Source: an uncultured Pelagibacteraceae bacterium
GTDB lineage: Bacteria > Pseudomonadota > Alphaproteobacteria > Pelagibacterales > Pelagibacteraceae
NCBI GenBank assembly: GCA_902524235.1
Contig: CABZCF010000002.1
Span: forward strand, 1-64,000
Reading direction: 5' to 3'
Length of the DNA: 64,000 nt
Shown: one piece after another, positions 27,816 to 38,133 of the stretch
How positions within the stretch are numbered: position 1 is the first letter of the stretch
How the letters are laid out: every line of letters starts with the position of its first letter
Notes under the pieces: model-generated
What the model saw: the letters and a program-made list of their open reading frames with translations, nothing else
Databases searched by the model: none
Told to the model about the DNA's origin: nothing
Program-made: the position numbers and the translations under genes

Positions 27816-28642
27816 ACCAAAAAATAATAAAATGCTCAAATTTTGAAATAGGAAATAATAGAAAAATAGTTCTTATTTCAGGTCCTTGCCAAATGGAAAG
27901 TGAAGATCATGCTATTGAAATGGCTTATAAAATTAAAGAAATTACAAGTAAACTAAGTATAAATCTAATATATAAAACATCTTTTGATAAAGCCAATAGA
28001 ACTAGTATTGGAGGTAAAAGAGGACTTGGTTTAGAAAAATCTTTAAAAGTATTCGATAAAATAAAAAACGAAGTTAAATTACCAACTTTGACAGATGTAC
28101 ATAGTTCTGATCAATGTTCAGTTGTATCAGATGTAATCGATGTTATCCAAATACCTGCTTTTTTATGTAGACAAACAGATTTATTAATTGCTGCAGCAAA
28201 AACTGGAAAAATAATAAATGTAAAAAAAGGTCAGTTTCTTGCACCGTGGGACATGATTAATGTTACAAAAAAAATTTTAGAAACTGGAAACGATAAAATT
28301 CTTGTTACTGAGAGAGGAGTAAGTTTTGGGTATAACACCTTAGTATCAGACATGAGATCAATTCCAATTATGGCTGAGCAAGGTTTTCCAGTCGTGTTTG
28401 ACGCTACACATTCAGTTCAACAACCCGGTGGTAAAGGCAGTAGTAGTGGTGGACAAAGAGAGTTTATTGAACATTTAAGTAAAGCTGCGACTGCAGTTGG
28501 CATAGCAGCGTTATTTGTTGAGACACACAATGACCCTGATAATGCACCTTCAGATGGCCCTAACATGTTGCAAATAGATAAACTTGAAAACTTACTTAAT
28601 AAAATTATTAGAATAGATAATTTAATTAAAACAGATGGGTAA
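27812..28642 (+). CDS. kdsA: 3-deoxy-8-phosphooctulonate synthase
   Basis: KdsA condenses arabinose 5-phosphate and PEP to KDO-8-phosphate for the LPS core. The 276-residue TIM barrel shows [49 protein letters not shown] and [13 protein letters not shown]. It lies in a pyrG-kdsA-eno array; eno supplies PEP. With the lpx genes it shows the cell makes KDO-containing LPS. Confidence 0.96.
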   Translation: MNQKIIKCSNFEIGNNRKIVLISGPCQMESEDHAIEMAYKIKEITSKLSINLIYKTSFDKANRTSIGGKRGLGLEKSLKVFDKIKNEVKLPTLTDVHSSDQCSVVSDVIDVIQIPAFLCRQTDLLIAAAKTGKIINVKKGQFLAPWDMINVTKKILETGNDKILVTERGVSFGYNTLVSDMRSIPIMAEQGFPVVFDATHSVQQPGGKGSSSGGQREFIEHLSKAATAVGIAALFVETHNDPDNAPSDGPNMLQIDKLENLLNKIIRIDNLIKTDG

Positions 28643-29891
28643 AATTACAAAAATAATCGCAAGACAGATTTTCGATAGTAGAGGTAATCCTACTATTGAA
28701 GTTGAAGTTTTTTCAAATAAAATTAGTGCTAGTGCCATATGTCCCTCTGGAGCATCAACAGGTAGTTTTGAGGCATATGAGAAAAGAGATAAAAATAATA
28801 AAAAATATCTTGGTAAAAGTGTTTTTAAAGCAGTTGACTCAGTTAATAAAATTATTTCAAAAAAAATCAAAAATCAAAATATACATGATCAAATAAAAAT
28901 TGATAATATTCTCATTCGACTAGATGGTACTAAACAAAAAAAAAAATTAGGTGCAAATACCATTCTAGCTGTCTCTATGGCAGTTAAAAAATTATCGGCA
29001 AAAATAAAAAATATTCCACTTTATAAGACATTTTTAATTAGTAGTAATTTTAAACTACCTTATCCATTAATGAATATTATTAATGGAGGTGCGCATGCAA
29101 ATAATGGTCTTCAAATTCAAGAATTTATGATCAGACCAGATAAAGCTAAAAATTTCAGCGAAGCGATAAGAATGTGTTTTATAGTAATAAACAATTTAAG
29201 AAAAATATTAAAAAATTCAGGTCATTCAACTTCTGTGGGAGATGAAGGCGGTTTTGCACCTATGATAGAAAACAATGAAACTGCCTTAAAGTTAATAGTG
29301 AAATCTATATCTAAGTCTGGTTTTAAAAATGGAAAAGATATTTCAATATGCTTAGATGTTGCTGCAAATGAATTGATAAAACAAAATAAATATTGTGTTC
29401 ACTCAAAAAGATATATTTCGGTAAAAAAAACTATAAAACAGTATCTAAGGATGATCGATAAATATAAAATTAAATCTATTGAAGATCCATTTGCAGAAAA
29501 TGATTGGCAAGCATGGACAAAATTAATGAAGCAAAACAGAAAAGATGTACAAATAGTAGGAGATGATTTATATGTTACAAACCTAGAAAGATTGAAAATT
29601 GGCTTTCTAAATACATCTTCTAATGCTATCTTAATCAAATTAAATCAAATAGGTACAGTTACTGAAACATTAGAAGTAATTAAATTTGCAAGATTAATTG
29701 GGTTTAAAACTATTATTTCTCATAGATCGGGAGAGAGTGAAGATACATTTATTGCTGACATGTGTGTTGGTACGGGATCAGAACAAATTAAAACAGGTTC
29801 TCTTGCTAGATCCGAAAGAGTATCTAAATATAATCAACTTATAAGAATAGAGGAAAGTATTTTAGCAAAAAAAAATATGGCAAAATTATAA
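28635..29891 (+). CDS. eno: Enolase
   Basis: Enolase interconverts 2-phosphoglycerate and PEP. The 418-residue protein has the loop [10 protein letters not shown], the [16 protein letters not shown] block, VGDEGGFAP, metal ligands in [19 protein letters not shown] and VGDDLYVTN, the catalytic Lys region [10 protein letters not shown], and [13 protein letters not shown]. It overlaps kdsA by 8 bases and is coupled to ftsB by one base. Confidence 0.97.
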   Translation: MGKITKIIARQIFDSRGNPTIEVEVFSNKISASAICPSGASTGSFEAYEKRDKNNKKYLGKSVFKAVDSVNKIISKKIKNQNIHDQIKIDNILIRLDGTKQKKKLGANTILAVSMAVKKLSAKIKNIPLYKTFLISSNFKLPYPLMNIINGGAHANNGLQIQEFMIRPDKAKNFSEAIRMCFIVINNLRKILKNSGHSTSVGDEGGFAPMIENNETALKLIVKSISKSGFKNGKDISICLDVAANELIKQNKYCVHSKRYISVKKTIKQYLRMIDKYKIKSIEDPFAENDWQAWTKLMKQNRKDVQIVGDDLYVTNLERLKIGFLNTSSNAILIKLNQIGTVTETLEVIKFARLIGFKTIISHRSGESEDTFIADMCVGTGSEQIKTGSLARSERVSKYNQLIRIEESILAKKNMAKL

Positions 29892-30193
29892 TGTCAATAT
29901 TAATTAAAAAAAATATATTATTATTATCTATCTCATTGGTTATTATTTATTTTGTATTTAACCTTTTAGGAGGAGAGAGAGGTCTCATATCTTGGTATAA
30001 AAAAAGTAGGATTTTAAATGATTTAGAAAATAAAAATAATCTAATAACAAGCAAAATTGAAAATCTTGAATTAAAAAATTCACTTTTAAAGGATAATATT
30101 GATATTGATTTTATAGAGACTTTAATAAGAGACAAATTTGTATTTGGAAAAAAAGGTGAGAAGATTTATATCATAAAATATAATGAAAATTAG
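29891..30193 (+). CDS. ftsB: FtsB/DivIC-type septum formation initiator
   Basis: The 100-residue protein has one membrane helix (about 8-28) followed by a coiled coil (about 40-75) and the short conserved end [20 protein letters not shown]. This is the septum formation initiator layout, a component of the FtsQLB division complex. Position after eno is the family's usual one. The pyruvate dehydrogenase genes that often follow in alphaproteobacteria are not here. Confidence 0.85.
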   Translation: MSILIKKNILLLSISLVIIYFVFNLLGGERGLISWYKKSRILNDLENKNNLITSKIENLELKNSLLKDNIDIDFIETLIRDKFVFGKKGEKIYIIKYNEN

Positions 30194-31130
30194 ACACCCA
30201 GAAAAAATAAAAAATCCGATTAATCCGATCAAGAGAAAGCCAGATTGGATCAAATCAAAATTAGTAAATAGTAAAGAATTTTTTACAACAAAAAGTTTGA
30301 TAAATAAAAGTAATCTAGTTACAGTTTGTGAAGAAGCAAACTGTCCAAATATAACTGAATGTTGGAGTAAAAAACATGCAACATTTATGATAATGGGGGA
30401 TACTTGTACAAGAGCTTGCGCTTTTTGCGATGTTATCACTGGTAAACCTCAACCACTTGATCCATTTGAGCCTTACAAAATATCTGTTGCTGTTAAAAAA
30501 TTAAATCTTAATCATGTAGTTATCACATCAGTTGACAGGGATGATTTACCAGACGGGGGATCAAATCATTTTTATGAAGTAATTGTATCGACGAAACAGC
30601 GAAATCCAAAAACATCTATTGAAGTACTAACCCCAGATTTTCTTAGGAAGGGAGATGCATATAAAAAAGTGATTGAAGCAAACCCTGATGTTTTTAATCA
30701 TAATATTGAGACAGTTCCTAGCCTGTATAGAAAGGTCAGACCGGGAGCTAAATATTTTTCATCTTTAGATTTGCTAAAAAAAACAAAAGAAATAAACAGT
30801 AATATTTTCACAAAGTCTGGAATAATGGTTGGTCTTGGAGAGAGCAAAGATGAAATTTTACAAGTAATGGATGATTTAATTTCAGCCAAAGTAGATTTTT
30901 TGACTATAGGCCAATATTTACAACCATCACCTAAACATTTTCCATTAGAAAAATATTATCATCCACATGAATTTAAAGAATTAGGTGAAGTTGCAAAATC
31001 GAAAGGATTTTTATTAGTATCTTCAACTCCGTTAACAAGATCTTCATATCACGCAGATGATGATTTTAGAAAATTAAAAACCCAGAGATTAAAAATTAAT
31101 GCCTCAGGCCTCAGTAAAAAGATTAATTGA
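30183..31130 (+). CDS. lipA: Lipoyl synthase
   Basis: LipA inserts sulfur into octanoyl groups of lipoate-dependent enzymes. Both Fe-S clusters are supported: the auxiliary-cluster cysteines in [12 protein letters not shown] and the radical-SAM cysteines in [26 protein letters not shown] and the substrate-region [10 protein letters not shown]-type end (here [12 protein letters not shown]) are present. At 315 residues it is normal. It overlaps ftsB by 11 bases and ratA by 32. Confidence 0.96.
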   Translation: MKIRHPEKIKNPINPIKRKPDWIKSKLVNSKEFFTTKSLINKSNLVTVCEEANCPNITECWSKKHATFMIMGDTCTRACAFCDVITGKPQPLDPFEPYKISVAVKKLNLNHVVITSVDRDDLPDGGSNHFYEVIVSTKQRNPKTSIEVLTPDFLRKGDAYKKVIEANPDVFNHNIETVPSLYRKVRPGAKYFSSLDLLKKTKEINSNIFTKSGIMVGLGESKDEILQVMDDLISAKVDFLTIGQYLQPSPKHFPLEKYYHPHEFKELGEVAKSKGFLLVSSTPLTRSSYHADDDFRKLKTQRLKINASGLSKKIN

Positions 31131-31548
31131 AGCTGATAAACAAAAATTAATTGAATTAGTTCTAGATATTGAAAAGTATAAAGATTTTATACCTTATTGT
31201 TTAGATTCTAAAGTTTATGAACGCAATGAAAAAGGTGATAAAATTTTCATAATTGCAGATTTAACTATAGGTAAGGGTATTTTCAAAGACACATACAAAA
31301 GTGACGTAAAGTACAATAAGCTAAATAATACTATATATGTAACTAATATAGATGGTCCATTAAGATATTTAGAAAATATTTGGAAATTTACCGAAAAGAA
31401 TAATGCTACGGAAGTATCTTTTAATGTTGATTTTGAATTGAAAAATAAATTTTTAAATATTTTAATGACCAAATCTTTTAATTATGGATTAAATAAAATC
31501 GCTGATGCTTTCCAAAACAGAGCAGAGGAATTATTTCGCAATACTTAA
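31099..31548 (+). CDS. RatA/COQ10-family START-like protein
   Basis: The 149-residue protein is of the polyketide cyclase/COQ10 type ([34 protein letters not shown]), the family containing E. coli RatA and mitochondrial Coq10. In alphaproteobacteria the lipA-adjacent copy is generally taken as a ubiquinone-binding protein, and lipid or quinone binding is the safer guess than ribosome toxicity. The start at 31099 lies inside lipA, but its N-terminus matches the family well. Its 3' end overlaps pncC by 18 bases, tail to tail. Confidence 0.85.
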   Translation: MPQASVKRLIEADKQKLIELVLDIEKYKDFIPYCLDSKVYERNEKGDKIFIIADLTIGKGIFKDTYKSDVKYNKLNNTIYVTNIDGPLRYLENIWKFTEKNNATEVSFNVDFELKNKFLNILMTKSFNYGLNKIADAFQNRAEELFRNT

Positions 31549-32004
31549 CACTAAATTTAATGCTTTACTAACCGATGACCTCTGTATTGCTTTTCTTTTT
31601 TTACTTTTAAATAAATATTTTTTAATTAAAATTTTTTTACCTTTTTTAACACCTACGTAAACTAATCCAACAGGTTTACTTTTTGTGCCACCCCCAGGAC
31701 CAGCAACTCCCGTTATAGATACCGAAACGTGCGTTTTGCTTATTAAGCTTAGATTTTTAACCATTGATAAACAGGTTTCGTAGCTTACAGCGCCATGTTT
31801 TATAATAATACTCCTTTTAACCTTAAGAATATTAATTTTTGATTGATTTGAATAAGTAATTAATCCTAAAGTAAAAATTTTAGAGGATCCTCTAATTTCT
31901 GTAATTGAACTAGCAAGCATTCCTCCTGTACAGGATTCAGCAAAAGAAATTTTAAGTTTTTTTTTTTTTAACAATCTAATAACTTTTTCACTGAGCTCTT
32001 TCAT
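31531..32004 (-). CDS. pncC: CinA C-terminal-domain amidohydrolase (nicotinamide-nucleotide amidase)
   Basis: The 157-residue protein matches the stand-alone CinA C-terminal domain, which deamidates NMN in pyridine nucleotide recycling. Hallmarks are ISFAESCTGGMLASSIT (with the reactive Ser/Thr region), GAVSYETCLSMV and VSITGVAGPGGGTKSKPVGLVYVG. I start it at ATG 32004, which overlaps the pgpA stop in an ATGA arrangement. The frame stays open for 18 more codons, but those have no CinA character. Confidence 0.92.
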   Translation of the reverse strand: MKELSEKVIRLLKKKKLKISFAESCTGGMLASSITEIRGSSKIFTLGLITYSNQSKINILKVKRSIIIKHGAVSYETCLSMVKNLSLISKTHVSVSITGVAGPGGGTKSKPVGLVYVGVKKGKKILIKKYLFKSKKRKAIQRSSVSKALNLVLSIAK

Positions 32005-32492
32005 GAAGAAAATACCATATATAATACTAGTACTGCTACGACATATAACCCTGCACAAACATCATCCATGACTACACCAAAGCCATTTTTAAAATTTTTA
32101 TCATAATAATTAACTGGATAAGGTTTTATAATGTCAAAAATTCTAAATAGAACAAACATGATGAAATAAAATATTAAAACCTCATTTGGATCCTTCACTC
32201 CTTGGTGTGCAATTTCATAAAGACAAATAGGAATTGATTGTCCAATAAACTCATCTATTACAATTTCCCTAGGATCTTTTTCATCACAATTTTTAATAAA
32301 AATATTAATTGCATAAATTGACACAAAGAAAATAATAATTATACCAATTAAAATATTTTCAGGTGAAATATTTAGTATATAAAATACAAAATATAAAATA
32401 ATTGTAGTTGCAAGTGATGCAAAACTACCTGGTATCCTACTAATTTTTCCAATACCAAATAAAGTTACGAAAAAAAAATTAATTCTATTCAT
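32001..32492 (-). CDS. pgpA: Phosphatidylglycerophosphatase A
   Basis: PgpA dephosphorylates phosphatidylglycerophosphate to make PG. The N-terminal FFFVTLFGIGKISRIPGSFAS, IVIDEFIGQSIPI and the C-terminal VVMDDVCAGLYVVAVL are the family's conserved blocks among membrane helices. I start it at ATG 32492 (163 residues); adjacent ATG 32495 is equally possible, and a further upstream ATG at 32513 adds non-conserved residues. It overlaps the end of ispDF. Confidence 0.93.
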   Translation of the reverse strand: MNRINFFFVTLFGIGKISRIPGSFASLATTIILYFVFYILNISPENILIGIIIIFFVSIYAINIFIKNCDEKDPREIVIDEFIGQSIPICLYEIAHQGVKDPNEVLIFYFIMFVLFRIFDIIKPYPVNYYDKNFKNGFGVVMDDVCAGLYVVAVLVLYMVFSS

Positions 32493-33603
32493 CATACTTT
32501 GATACTGATGCAATTACCTCACACGCTATTGCTTTTTCTTTTCCTATAATACCTAATTTTTCTGTTGTTTTTCCTTTAATGTTTATTTTGTTGGTTGGTA
32601 TATCACAAATCATAGAAATAGATTGAACAATTTTTTTTCTATAAGGAGATATTTTTGGTCTTTGTGCAATTACATTTATATCAATGTTATTAATAGTATA
32701 TTTTTTTTTTTTTATATCACTCATAACTTTTTTTAATAAAATTGTAGATCTAATATTTTTATATTTTTTACTAGTGTCTGGGAATTTTGTGCCTATATCA
32801 CCTAAATTACAAGCACCAAGAATTCCATCTGTTACTGCATGTAGAATAGGATCTCCATCTGAGTGACCCAAAGTACCTACATCTGATTTAATTTTTATAC
32901 CACCTAAGTATAAATTTCTGTTTGGTACTAATCTATGAACATCAAATCCTATTCCATAATAGTTTTTAAAATTATTTTCCAAATCATTTAATTTAGTAAT
33001 TTTTTTATTAAATGTATCGCCTTTTATAAAATTTACCTTAATTCCAGCATCAAGAAATAATGTAGATTCATCTGTAACTATTTTTTTATTTAATTTTGAA
33101 ATATTAAATAATAGATTATAATCAAAACATTGAGGTGTTTGTGTTTCATAGACCCTTGTTCTGTCTAAATTAATAATTTTTTTGTTATTTTTGAACTTTA
33201 GAGAGTTGTTAGAGGTAAGATAAGGAACAACACATTTGTTCTTTTTTAATCCCTTATTGAGTTTGTATAATAATTTTAAAGAAAAATTTGGTCTTGCAGC
33301 ATCATGTATAAATACGTTTTTTGGATTATATTTTTTTATAAATTTTAATGCTTTAAATGATGATATAGATCTTTCATTTCCACCAAATATAATTTTAACA
33401 CTATTATCTTTAAATTTGTTAATATATTTTTTATGACGATGATTAATTACCAATATTATTTTATTAAATAATTTTGTTTTTTTTGCTTTTTTTATAGAAT
33501 GCTCAAATAACATTAAATCTTTGTAGTTAATAAATTGTTTAGGTATTTCAGATCTGAACCTTTTGCTATTTCCAGCGGCTAAAATTATAAAACAATTATT
33601 CAT
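32485..33603 (-). CDS. ispDF: Bifunctional IspD/IspF isoprenoid enzyme
   Basis: This is a fusion of MEP cytidylyltransferase (about residues 1-210; IILAAGNSKRFRSEIPKQF, IHDAARP, ETQTPQCF) and MEcPP synthase (about 215-372; GIGFDVHRL with D221/H223, LGHSDGDPILHAVTD, DIGTKFPDT). The fusion is common in alphaproteobacteria. It supplies the third and fifth steps of the pathway begun by Dxr. It heads the minus-strand trio ispDF-pgpA-pncC and is divergent from ntrY across 35 bases. Confidence 0.96.
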   Translation of the reverse strand: MNNCFIILAAGNSKRFRSEIPKQFINYKDLMLFEHSIKKAKKTKLFNKIILVINHRHKKYINKFKDNSVKIIFGGNERSISSFKALKFIKKYNPKNVFIHDAARPNFSLKLLYKLNKGLKKNKCVVPYLTSNNSLKFKNNKKIINLDRTRVYETQTPQCFDYNLLFNISKLNKKIVTDESTLFLDAGIKVNFIKGDTFNKKITKLNDLENNFKNYYGIGFDVHRLVPNRNLYLGGIKIKSDVGTLGHSDGDPILHAVTDGILGACNLGDIGTKFPDTSKKYKNIRSTILLKKVMSDIKKKKYTINNIDINVIAQRPKISPYRKKIVQSISMICDIPTNKINIKGKTTEKLGIIGKEKAIACEVIASVSKYDE

Positions 33604-33638
33604 GTTATTTTTTTTTAAATTTAATATAAATTAAATTT

Positions 33639-35399
33639 ATGCAAGCATTTATAAAAAGAAACCTATTTTTAATTACAATTTTTTTTGTAACATTATTGCT
33701 AGGTTTTATTACATTTTTGACCTTTATTGAGAAAAATTTTTTCAATATAAGCGATGAAACTCTCAAGTACTTATTAATTGTTGATATAATATTATTATTA
33801 ATCTTCTTTGGATTTATATTCTTAGAAACTAAAAACTCTTTAAAACAAAATATTAATGTTAGAGGATCGATAGCTAACAGAAAATACATTATTTTTTTTT
33901 CATTATTTACTTTAATTCCATCAATATTGATTTCTATCTTTTCCTTATTTTTATTTTCATTTGCTATTGAAAAATATTTTGATAATAAGATTACTACCGC
34001 AGTCAATAATTCTTACGAAATAGCAAGAAAGTATGTAAGTGAAAAACGTAATAAAATTGAGTCTGATGTTATTATAGTTGCATATGATATTAATAGAAAT
34101 TTAAATTATATTAAAAATAAAAAAAATTTTCAGACATTTATTAATAATCAAAGAATAATAAGAGGATTAGATCAAATTCATATAATTGATAAAGATAAAA
34201 ATATTTTGATGTCATCCTCGGAAACAGGATATACTCCAATTGAAGATGAAGCTTTAAAACTTGTTCTAAATGAAGACAGACCTTTAAAAATTATAAATGC
34301 ATTTGAAAATAAATCAGCTGCAATAATAAAATTACCAAAATATGACAACAATTTTTTATATGTAGTTAAATTTCTAAATGAAGACATATCAAAATATCTA
34401 AGAGAGTCAGAAGAGGCAGTAAATTTTTATTATACCGTTGAAGATCAAAATACAGGGATAAAAATTTCTTTTGCTCTGATATATGTAATTATTGTTGCTC
34501 TTTTATTATTTCTTTCAATAACAATAGCAATAAGATTTTCCTCTAGATTCTTTATTTCCATAAATAATTTAATTAGTGCATCTAATGAAATTGGGCAGGG
34601 CAATTTAGATGTTAAAGTACCAGAGCTTAAAGCTGACGCAGAAATTGAAAGACTTAATAACAATTTTAATGAAATGATATATAAATTAAAAAATCAACAA
34701 GAAAAGCTTCTGAATTCTGAGAGACATGAGGCATGGAGTACTGTAGCCAGAAAATTAGCACATGAAATTAAAAATCCATTAACACCTATCCAACTTACAA
34801 TTGATAATTTAAGATCTAAATATTTAAAAAATTTTGATGAAATTGATAAATATAAATTTAAAAATAATTTAAATATTATTTTAAATCAAATTAAACAGAT
34901 TGAAAATCTAGTTAATGAATTTTCTGATTTTGCAAGAATGCCCAAACCAGTAATAAAAGAAAATGATTTAGTTAAAATATTTAATAATAATATAAAACTG
35001 TTAGAAAAATTAAATCCTAGTATTAAAATTGCACTTATTCATAAGCATGATGTTATAAATTTCGAATGCGATCTAGAACAAATCAATAGGGCAATTTTTA
35101 ATTTAATTAAAAATTCTATTGAAAGCATAAATGAAAAGCGGTTGAAAAACGTTGATTTTGAAGGAATAATAAATATAGAAATAACTAAAAGAAGAGCATA
35201 TATAGATGTTGTAATCGAAGATAATGGCATTGGATTTGCAAAAGAAAATAATAAAGAATTAATAAAACCGTATTATACAACTAAAAAAAATGGATCAGGA
35301 TTAGGATTATCAATAGTTAACAAGATAATAACAGATCACAATGGATCATTAAATTTATCTAATTATACAAAAGGAGCTAGAGTAAAAATAACATTTTAA
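33639..35399 (+). CDS. ntrY: Sensor histidine kinase NtrY-like
   Basis: The 586-residue protein has two N-terminal membrane helix pairs (about residues 8-65 and 85-112), a periplasmic region, a further helix near 275-300, and a HAMP linker. The dimerisation box has phosphoacceptor H375 (ARKLAHEIKNPLTPIQ). The ATPase domain has an N box (NLIKNSIESI), G1 VIEDNGIGF and G2 NGSGLGLSIV. NtrY homologues respond to nitrogen or redox state. It is immediately followed by ntrX and then trkAH. Confidence 0.92.
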   Translation: MQAFIKRNLFLITIFFVTLLLGFITFLTFIEKNFFNISDETLKYLLIVDIILLLIFFGFIFLETKNSLKQNINVRGSIANRKYIIFFSLFTLIPSILISIFSLFLFSFAIEKYFDNKITTAVNNSYEIARKYVSEKRNKIESDVIIVAYDINRNLNYIKNKKNFQTFINNQRIIRGLDQIHIIDKDKNILMSSSETGYTPIEDEALKLVLNEDRPLKIINAFENKSAAIIKLPKYDNNFLYVVKFLNEDISKYLRESEEAVNFYYTVEDQNTGIKISFALIYVIIVALLLFLSITIAIRFSSRFFISINNLISASNEIGQGNLDVKVPELKADAEIERLNNNFNEMIYKLKNQQEKLLNSERHEAWSTVARKLAHEIKNPLTPIQLTIDNLRSKYLKNFDEIDKYKFKNNLNIILNQIKQIENLVNEFSDFARMPKPVIKENDLVKIFNNNIKLLEKLNPSIKIALIHKHDVINFECDLEQINRAIFNLIKNSIESINEKRLKNVDFEGIINIEITKRRAYIDVVIEDNGIGFAKENNKELIKPYYTTKKNGSGLGLSIVNKIITDHNGSLNLSNYTKGARVKITF

Positions 35400-36755
35400 A
35401 TGTCTACAGAAATATTAATCATTGACGATAATTCTGAAATAAGAACAATATTACAAGAAATAATTTCAGACTCAGGTTATAAAACTCGATTAGCAGCCAA
35501 TTATAATCAAGCTCTATCTGAGATTGATAAAAAACTTCCTGATGTAGCAATAATAGATGTAAAATTAGATAAAAGCGATAATGACGGGATAGAGTTATTA
35601 AATCATATCAAAAATAAAAATAAAGATATACCCGTAATTATTATTTCTGGTCACGCAAATATCGAGATGGCTGTTAAATCTCTTAAATCTGGAGCATTTG
35701 AGTTTATTCAAAAACCATTTGATAAAAATAGACTTGTAAATTTTGTTAAAAGAGCAACTGAAAATATTAAGCTAAAAAATGAGAATAGAAATTTAAGATC
35801 TAAACTCTTTCATTCATTTGATTTAGTTGGTAGAAGTCAAAATATAACTTCAATAAAAGATCAAATCAATAAATTAGCATTGTCAGATAGTAGAATATTT
35901 ATAACCGGACCAACAGGTTCGGGTAAAGAATTAATAGCTAGAAAAATCCATTCCAAATCAGGCAGATCTGAAAATCCTTTTATAATTCTTAATGGTGCAT
36001 TACTAGATGTAATAAAATATGAAAGAGAATTGTTTGGAGAAGAACTTAAAGATGGGTCAATATCTTATGGTGCCCTTGAAAAGGCCTCTGGAGGATTTTT
36101 ATTAATAGATGAGGTTACCGAAATACCCTTAGAAACACAGTCAAAAATTCTTCGAATTGTGATTGATCAAAAATTTAAGAGAATAAATGGAAATCATGAT
36201 ATTAAAGTAGATGTTAGAATCCTTTGTTCTACAAGCAAAGATATTAAAAAAGAGATTTCACAAGGAAACTTTAGAGAAGATCTATTTCATCGACTTAATG
36301 TCTTTAACATCAACATTGATCCTTTAAGTAAAAGAATTGAAGACATACCTCTATTGATTGACTATTTCGTTAAGGAAATTTGTAAAAATTATAATAGAAA
36401 AGAATTTAAAATTACTAATAGCAATTATCTATTGAGCTATAATTGGCCTGGAAATGTAAGAGAACTTAGAAACCTAATTGAAAGAATAGCTATATTAGAA
36501 ACAGGTAATGATAATGAAAAAATATTAGAAATCATCAAAGAATCTTTAACCAAATCTAGTGAGGAAATTTTTTCTATTACTGAAAATTTATCTGTTCCTT
36601 TAAGAGAGGCTAGAGAAAATTTTGAAAAGGAATATCTTACTACACAAATTAAAAAATTTGGTGGAAATATATCAAAAACAGCGAAATTTGTTGGTATGGA
36701 GAGATCTGCGCTGCACAGAAAATTAAAATTGCTGGGAGTCAAAGATTTAAATTAA
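35400..36755 (+). CDS. ntrX: NtrX-type response regulator lacking the sigma-54 contact loop
   Basis: The 451-residue protein has a receiver domain (acceptor D53 in IIDVK), a sigma-54-type AAA+ domain (Walker A GPTGSGKE near 170-177, Walker B LLIDEVTE near 234-241) and a C-terminal Fis-like helix-turn-helix (GNISKTAKFVGMERSALHRKL). The GAFTGA loop that touches sigma-54 is absent: after LFG (211-213) the sequence is shortened and reads EELKDGSISYGA. It therefore probably regulates sigma-70 promoters as an ordinary repressor or activator. It abuts ntrY with no gap. Confidence 0.93.
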   Translation: MSTEILIIDDNSEIRTILQEIISDSGYKTRLAANYNQALSEIDKKLPDVAIIDVKLDKSDNDGIELLNHIKNKNKDIPVIIISGHANIEMAVKSLKSGAFEFIQKPFDKNRLVNFVKRATENIKLKNENRNLRSKLFHSFDLVGRSQNITSIKDQINKLALSDSRIFITGPTGSGKELIARKIHSKSGRSENPFIILNGALLDVIKYERELFGEELKDGSISYGALEKASGGFLLIDEVTEIPLETQSKILRIVIDQKFKRINGNHDIKVDVRILCSTSKDIKKEISQGNFREDLFHRLNVFNINIDPLSKRIEDIPLLIDYFVKEICKNYNRKEFKITNSNYLLSYNWPGNVRELRNLIERIAILETGNDNEKILEIIKESLTKSSEEIFSITENLSVPLREARENFEKEYLTTQIKKFGGNISKTAKFVGMERSALHRKLKLLGVKDLN

Positions 36756-38129
36756 ATGAATATAATCATCTGTGGCGCTGGTAGAGTAGGTTACACTATT
36801 TCAAAAATATTAACCCAACAGAATCATTCTGTTACAGTTATTGATCAATCTAGTGAAGATATACAGAAAATTAATGAAAATTTAGATATTAAAGCCATTG
36901 TAGGTAAAGCTACTTCTCCTACTATATTAGAAAAAGCAGATACAAATGATGCCGACATGATAATAGCAGTGACCAGAAATGATGAAATAAATATGCTTAT
37001 ATGCCAAATTGCCTCGACATTATTTAATGTTCCAAAAAAAATAGCTAGAATTAGATCTCAAGAATATCTAAATCCTAAATTCTCATCTTTATTCAGTAAA
37101 GAAAATTTACCAATTGATTTCATAATCTCACCAGAATTAGAGATCGCAAAGTCTATTCAAAGAAAATTAGAAGCACCAGGTGCATTAGATAATATTCCAT
37201 TCGCAGAAAATAAAATTCGACTTTTGGAAATACTTATTGAAAAAAACTGTACTTTAATAAACACAAAATTAAATGAAATTACAAATAAATATCCAAATTT
37301 AAACGCTAATATTTTAGGAGTAATTAGAGATAAAAAATTTATTTTTTTAAAAAAAAATGATGTTTTAAAAATAAATGATAAAGCTTATGTTATTATAAAC
37401 TCTTCACAATTAAGAGAAACATTAATTGCATTCGGACACGATGAAAAGATTTCAACTAAAATATTAATTATTGGTGGAGGTAATATTGGATTTAATCTAG
37501 CTAAAAATCTTGAAAATACTATTGACGATGTAAGAATTAAAATCATTGAGAAAAATAAAGATAGAGCTGAATTAATAGCAAATGAATTAAACAACACAAT
37601 AGTTATTAATGGTAATGGATTAGACGAAGATATATTAGAGGAAGCGAACTTACCAGAGGTAGAAACTGTTATTGCTTTAACAAATGATGACGAAGATAAT
37701 TTGATGTCTAGTGTGATGGTTGAAAAATTTTCACAAAACAAAAGAACTATGGCATTAATTAATAAACCTAATTATTCTTTACTTCAGTCTTCACTCAAAA
37801 TTGATGATTTAATTGATCCCAGAATGGATACAGTTTCAACAATATTAAAACATGTGCACAAAGGTACAATTGAAACCGCATATACAATACTTGATGGTGA
37901 GTATGAAGTAATAGAGGCTGAGATAATAGAAACATCTGAACTTATTAATAAGGATTTAAAAAATGCAAACTTACCTGATGAAATTAGAATAGGTGCGATT
38001 TTGAGAAAAGATAAAATTCTTATACCAAGATCAAATTCAAAATTCGAAAAAGGTGATACAGTAGTTTTTTTAACTAAAAGTGAACAAATTCCTTTAGTTG
38101 AAAATATGTTCAGGATCAGCTCAATATAA
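36756..38129 (+). CDS. trkA: Trk potassium transporter regulatory subunit TrkA
   Basis: The peripheral NAD(H)-binding subunit gates TrkH. The 457 residues hold two RCK units, each with a Rossmann motif (ICGAGRVGYTISKIL at the start and IIGGGNIGFNLAKNL near 230) and a following TrkA_C domain. It starts immediately after the ntrX stop, and trkH starts 4 bases downstream, so potassium uptake appears to be in the same transcript as the ntrYX two-component system. Confidence 0.95.
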   Translation: MNIIICGAGRVGYTISKILTQQNHSVTVIDQSSEDIQKINENLDIKAIVGKATSPTILEKADTNDADMIIAVTRNDEINMLICQIASTLFNVPKKIARIRSQEYLNPKFSSLFSKENLPIDFIISPELEIAKSIQRKLEAPGALDNIPFAENKIRLLEILIEKNCTLINTKLNEITNKYPNLNANILGVIRDKKFIFLKKNDVLKINDKAYVIINSSQLRETLIAFGHDEKISTKILIIGGGNIGFNLAKNLENTIDDVRIKIIEKNKDRAELIANELNNTIVINGNGLDEDILEEANLPEVETVIALTNDDEDNLMSSVMVEKFSQNKRTMALINKPNYSLLQSSLKIDDLIDPRMDTVSTILKHVHKGTIETAYTILDGEYEVIEAEIIETSELINKDLKNANLPDEIRIGAILRKDKILIPRSNSKFEKGDTVVFLTKSEQIPLVENMFRISSI

Positions 38130-38133
38130 TCAA

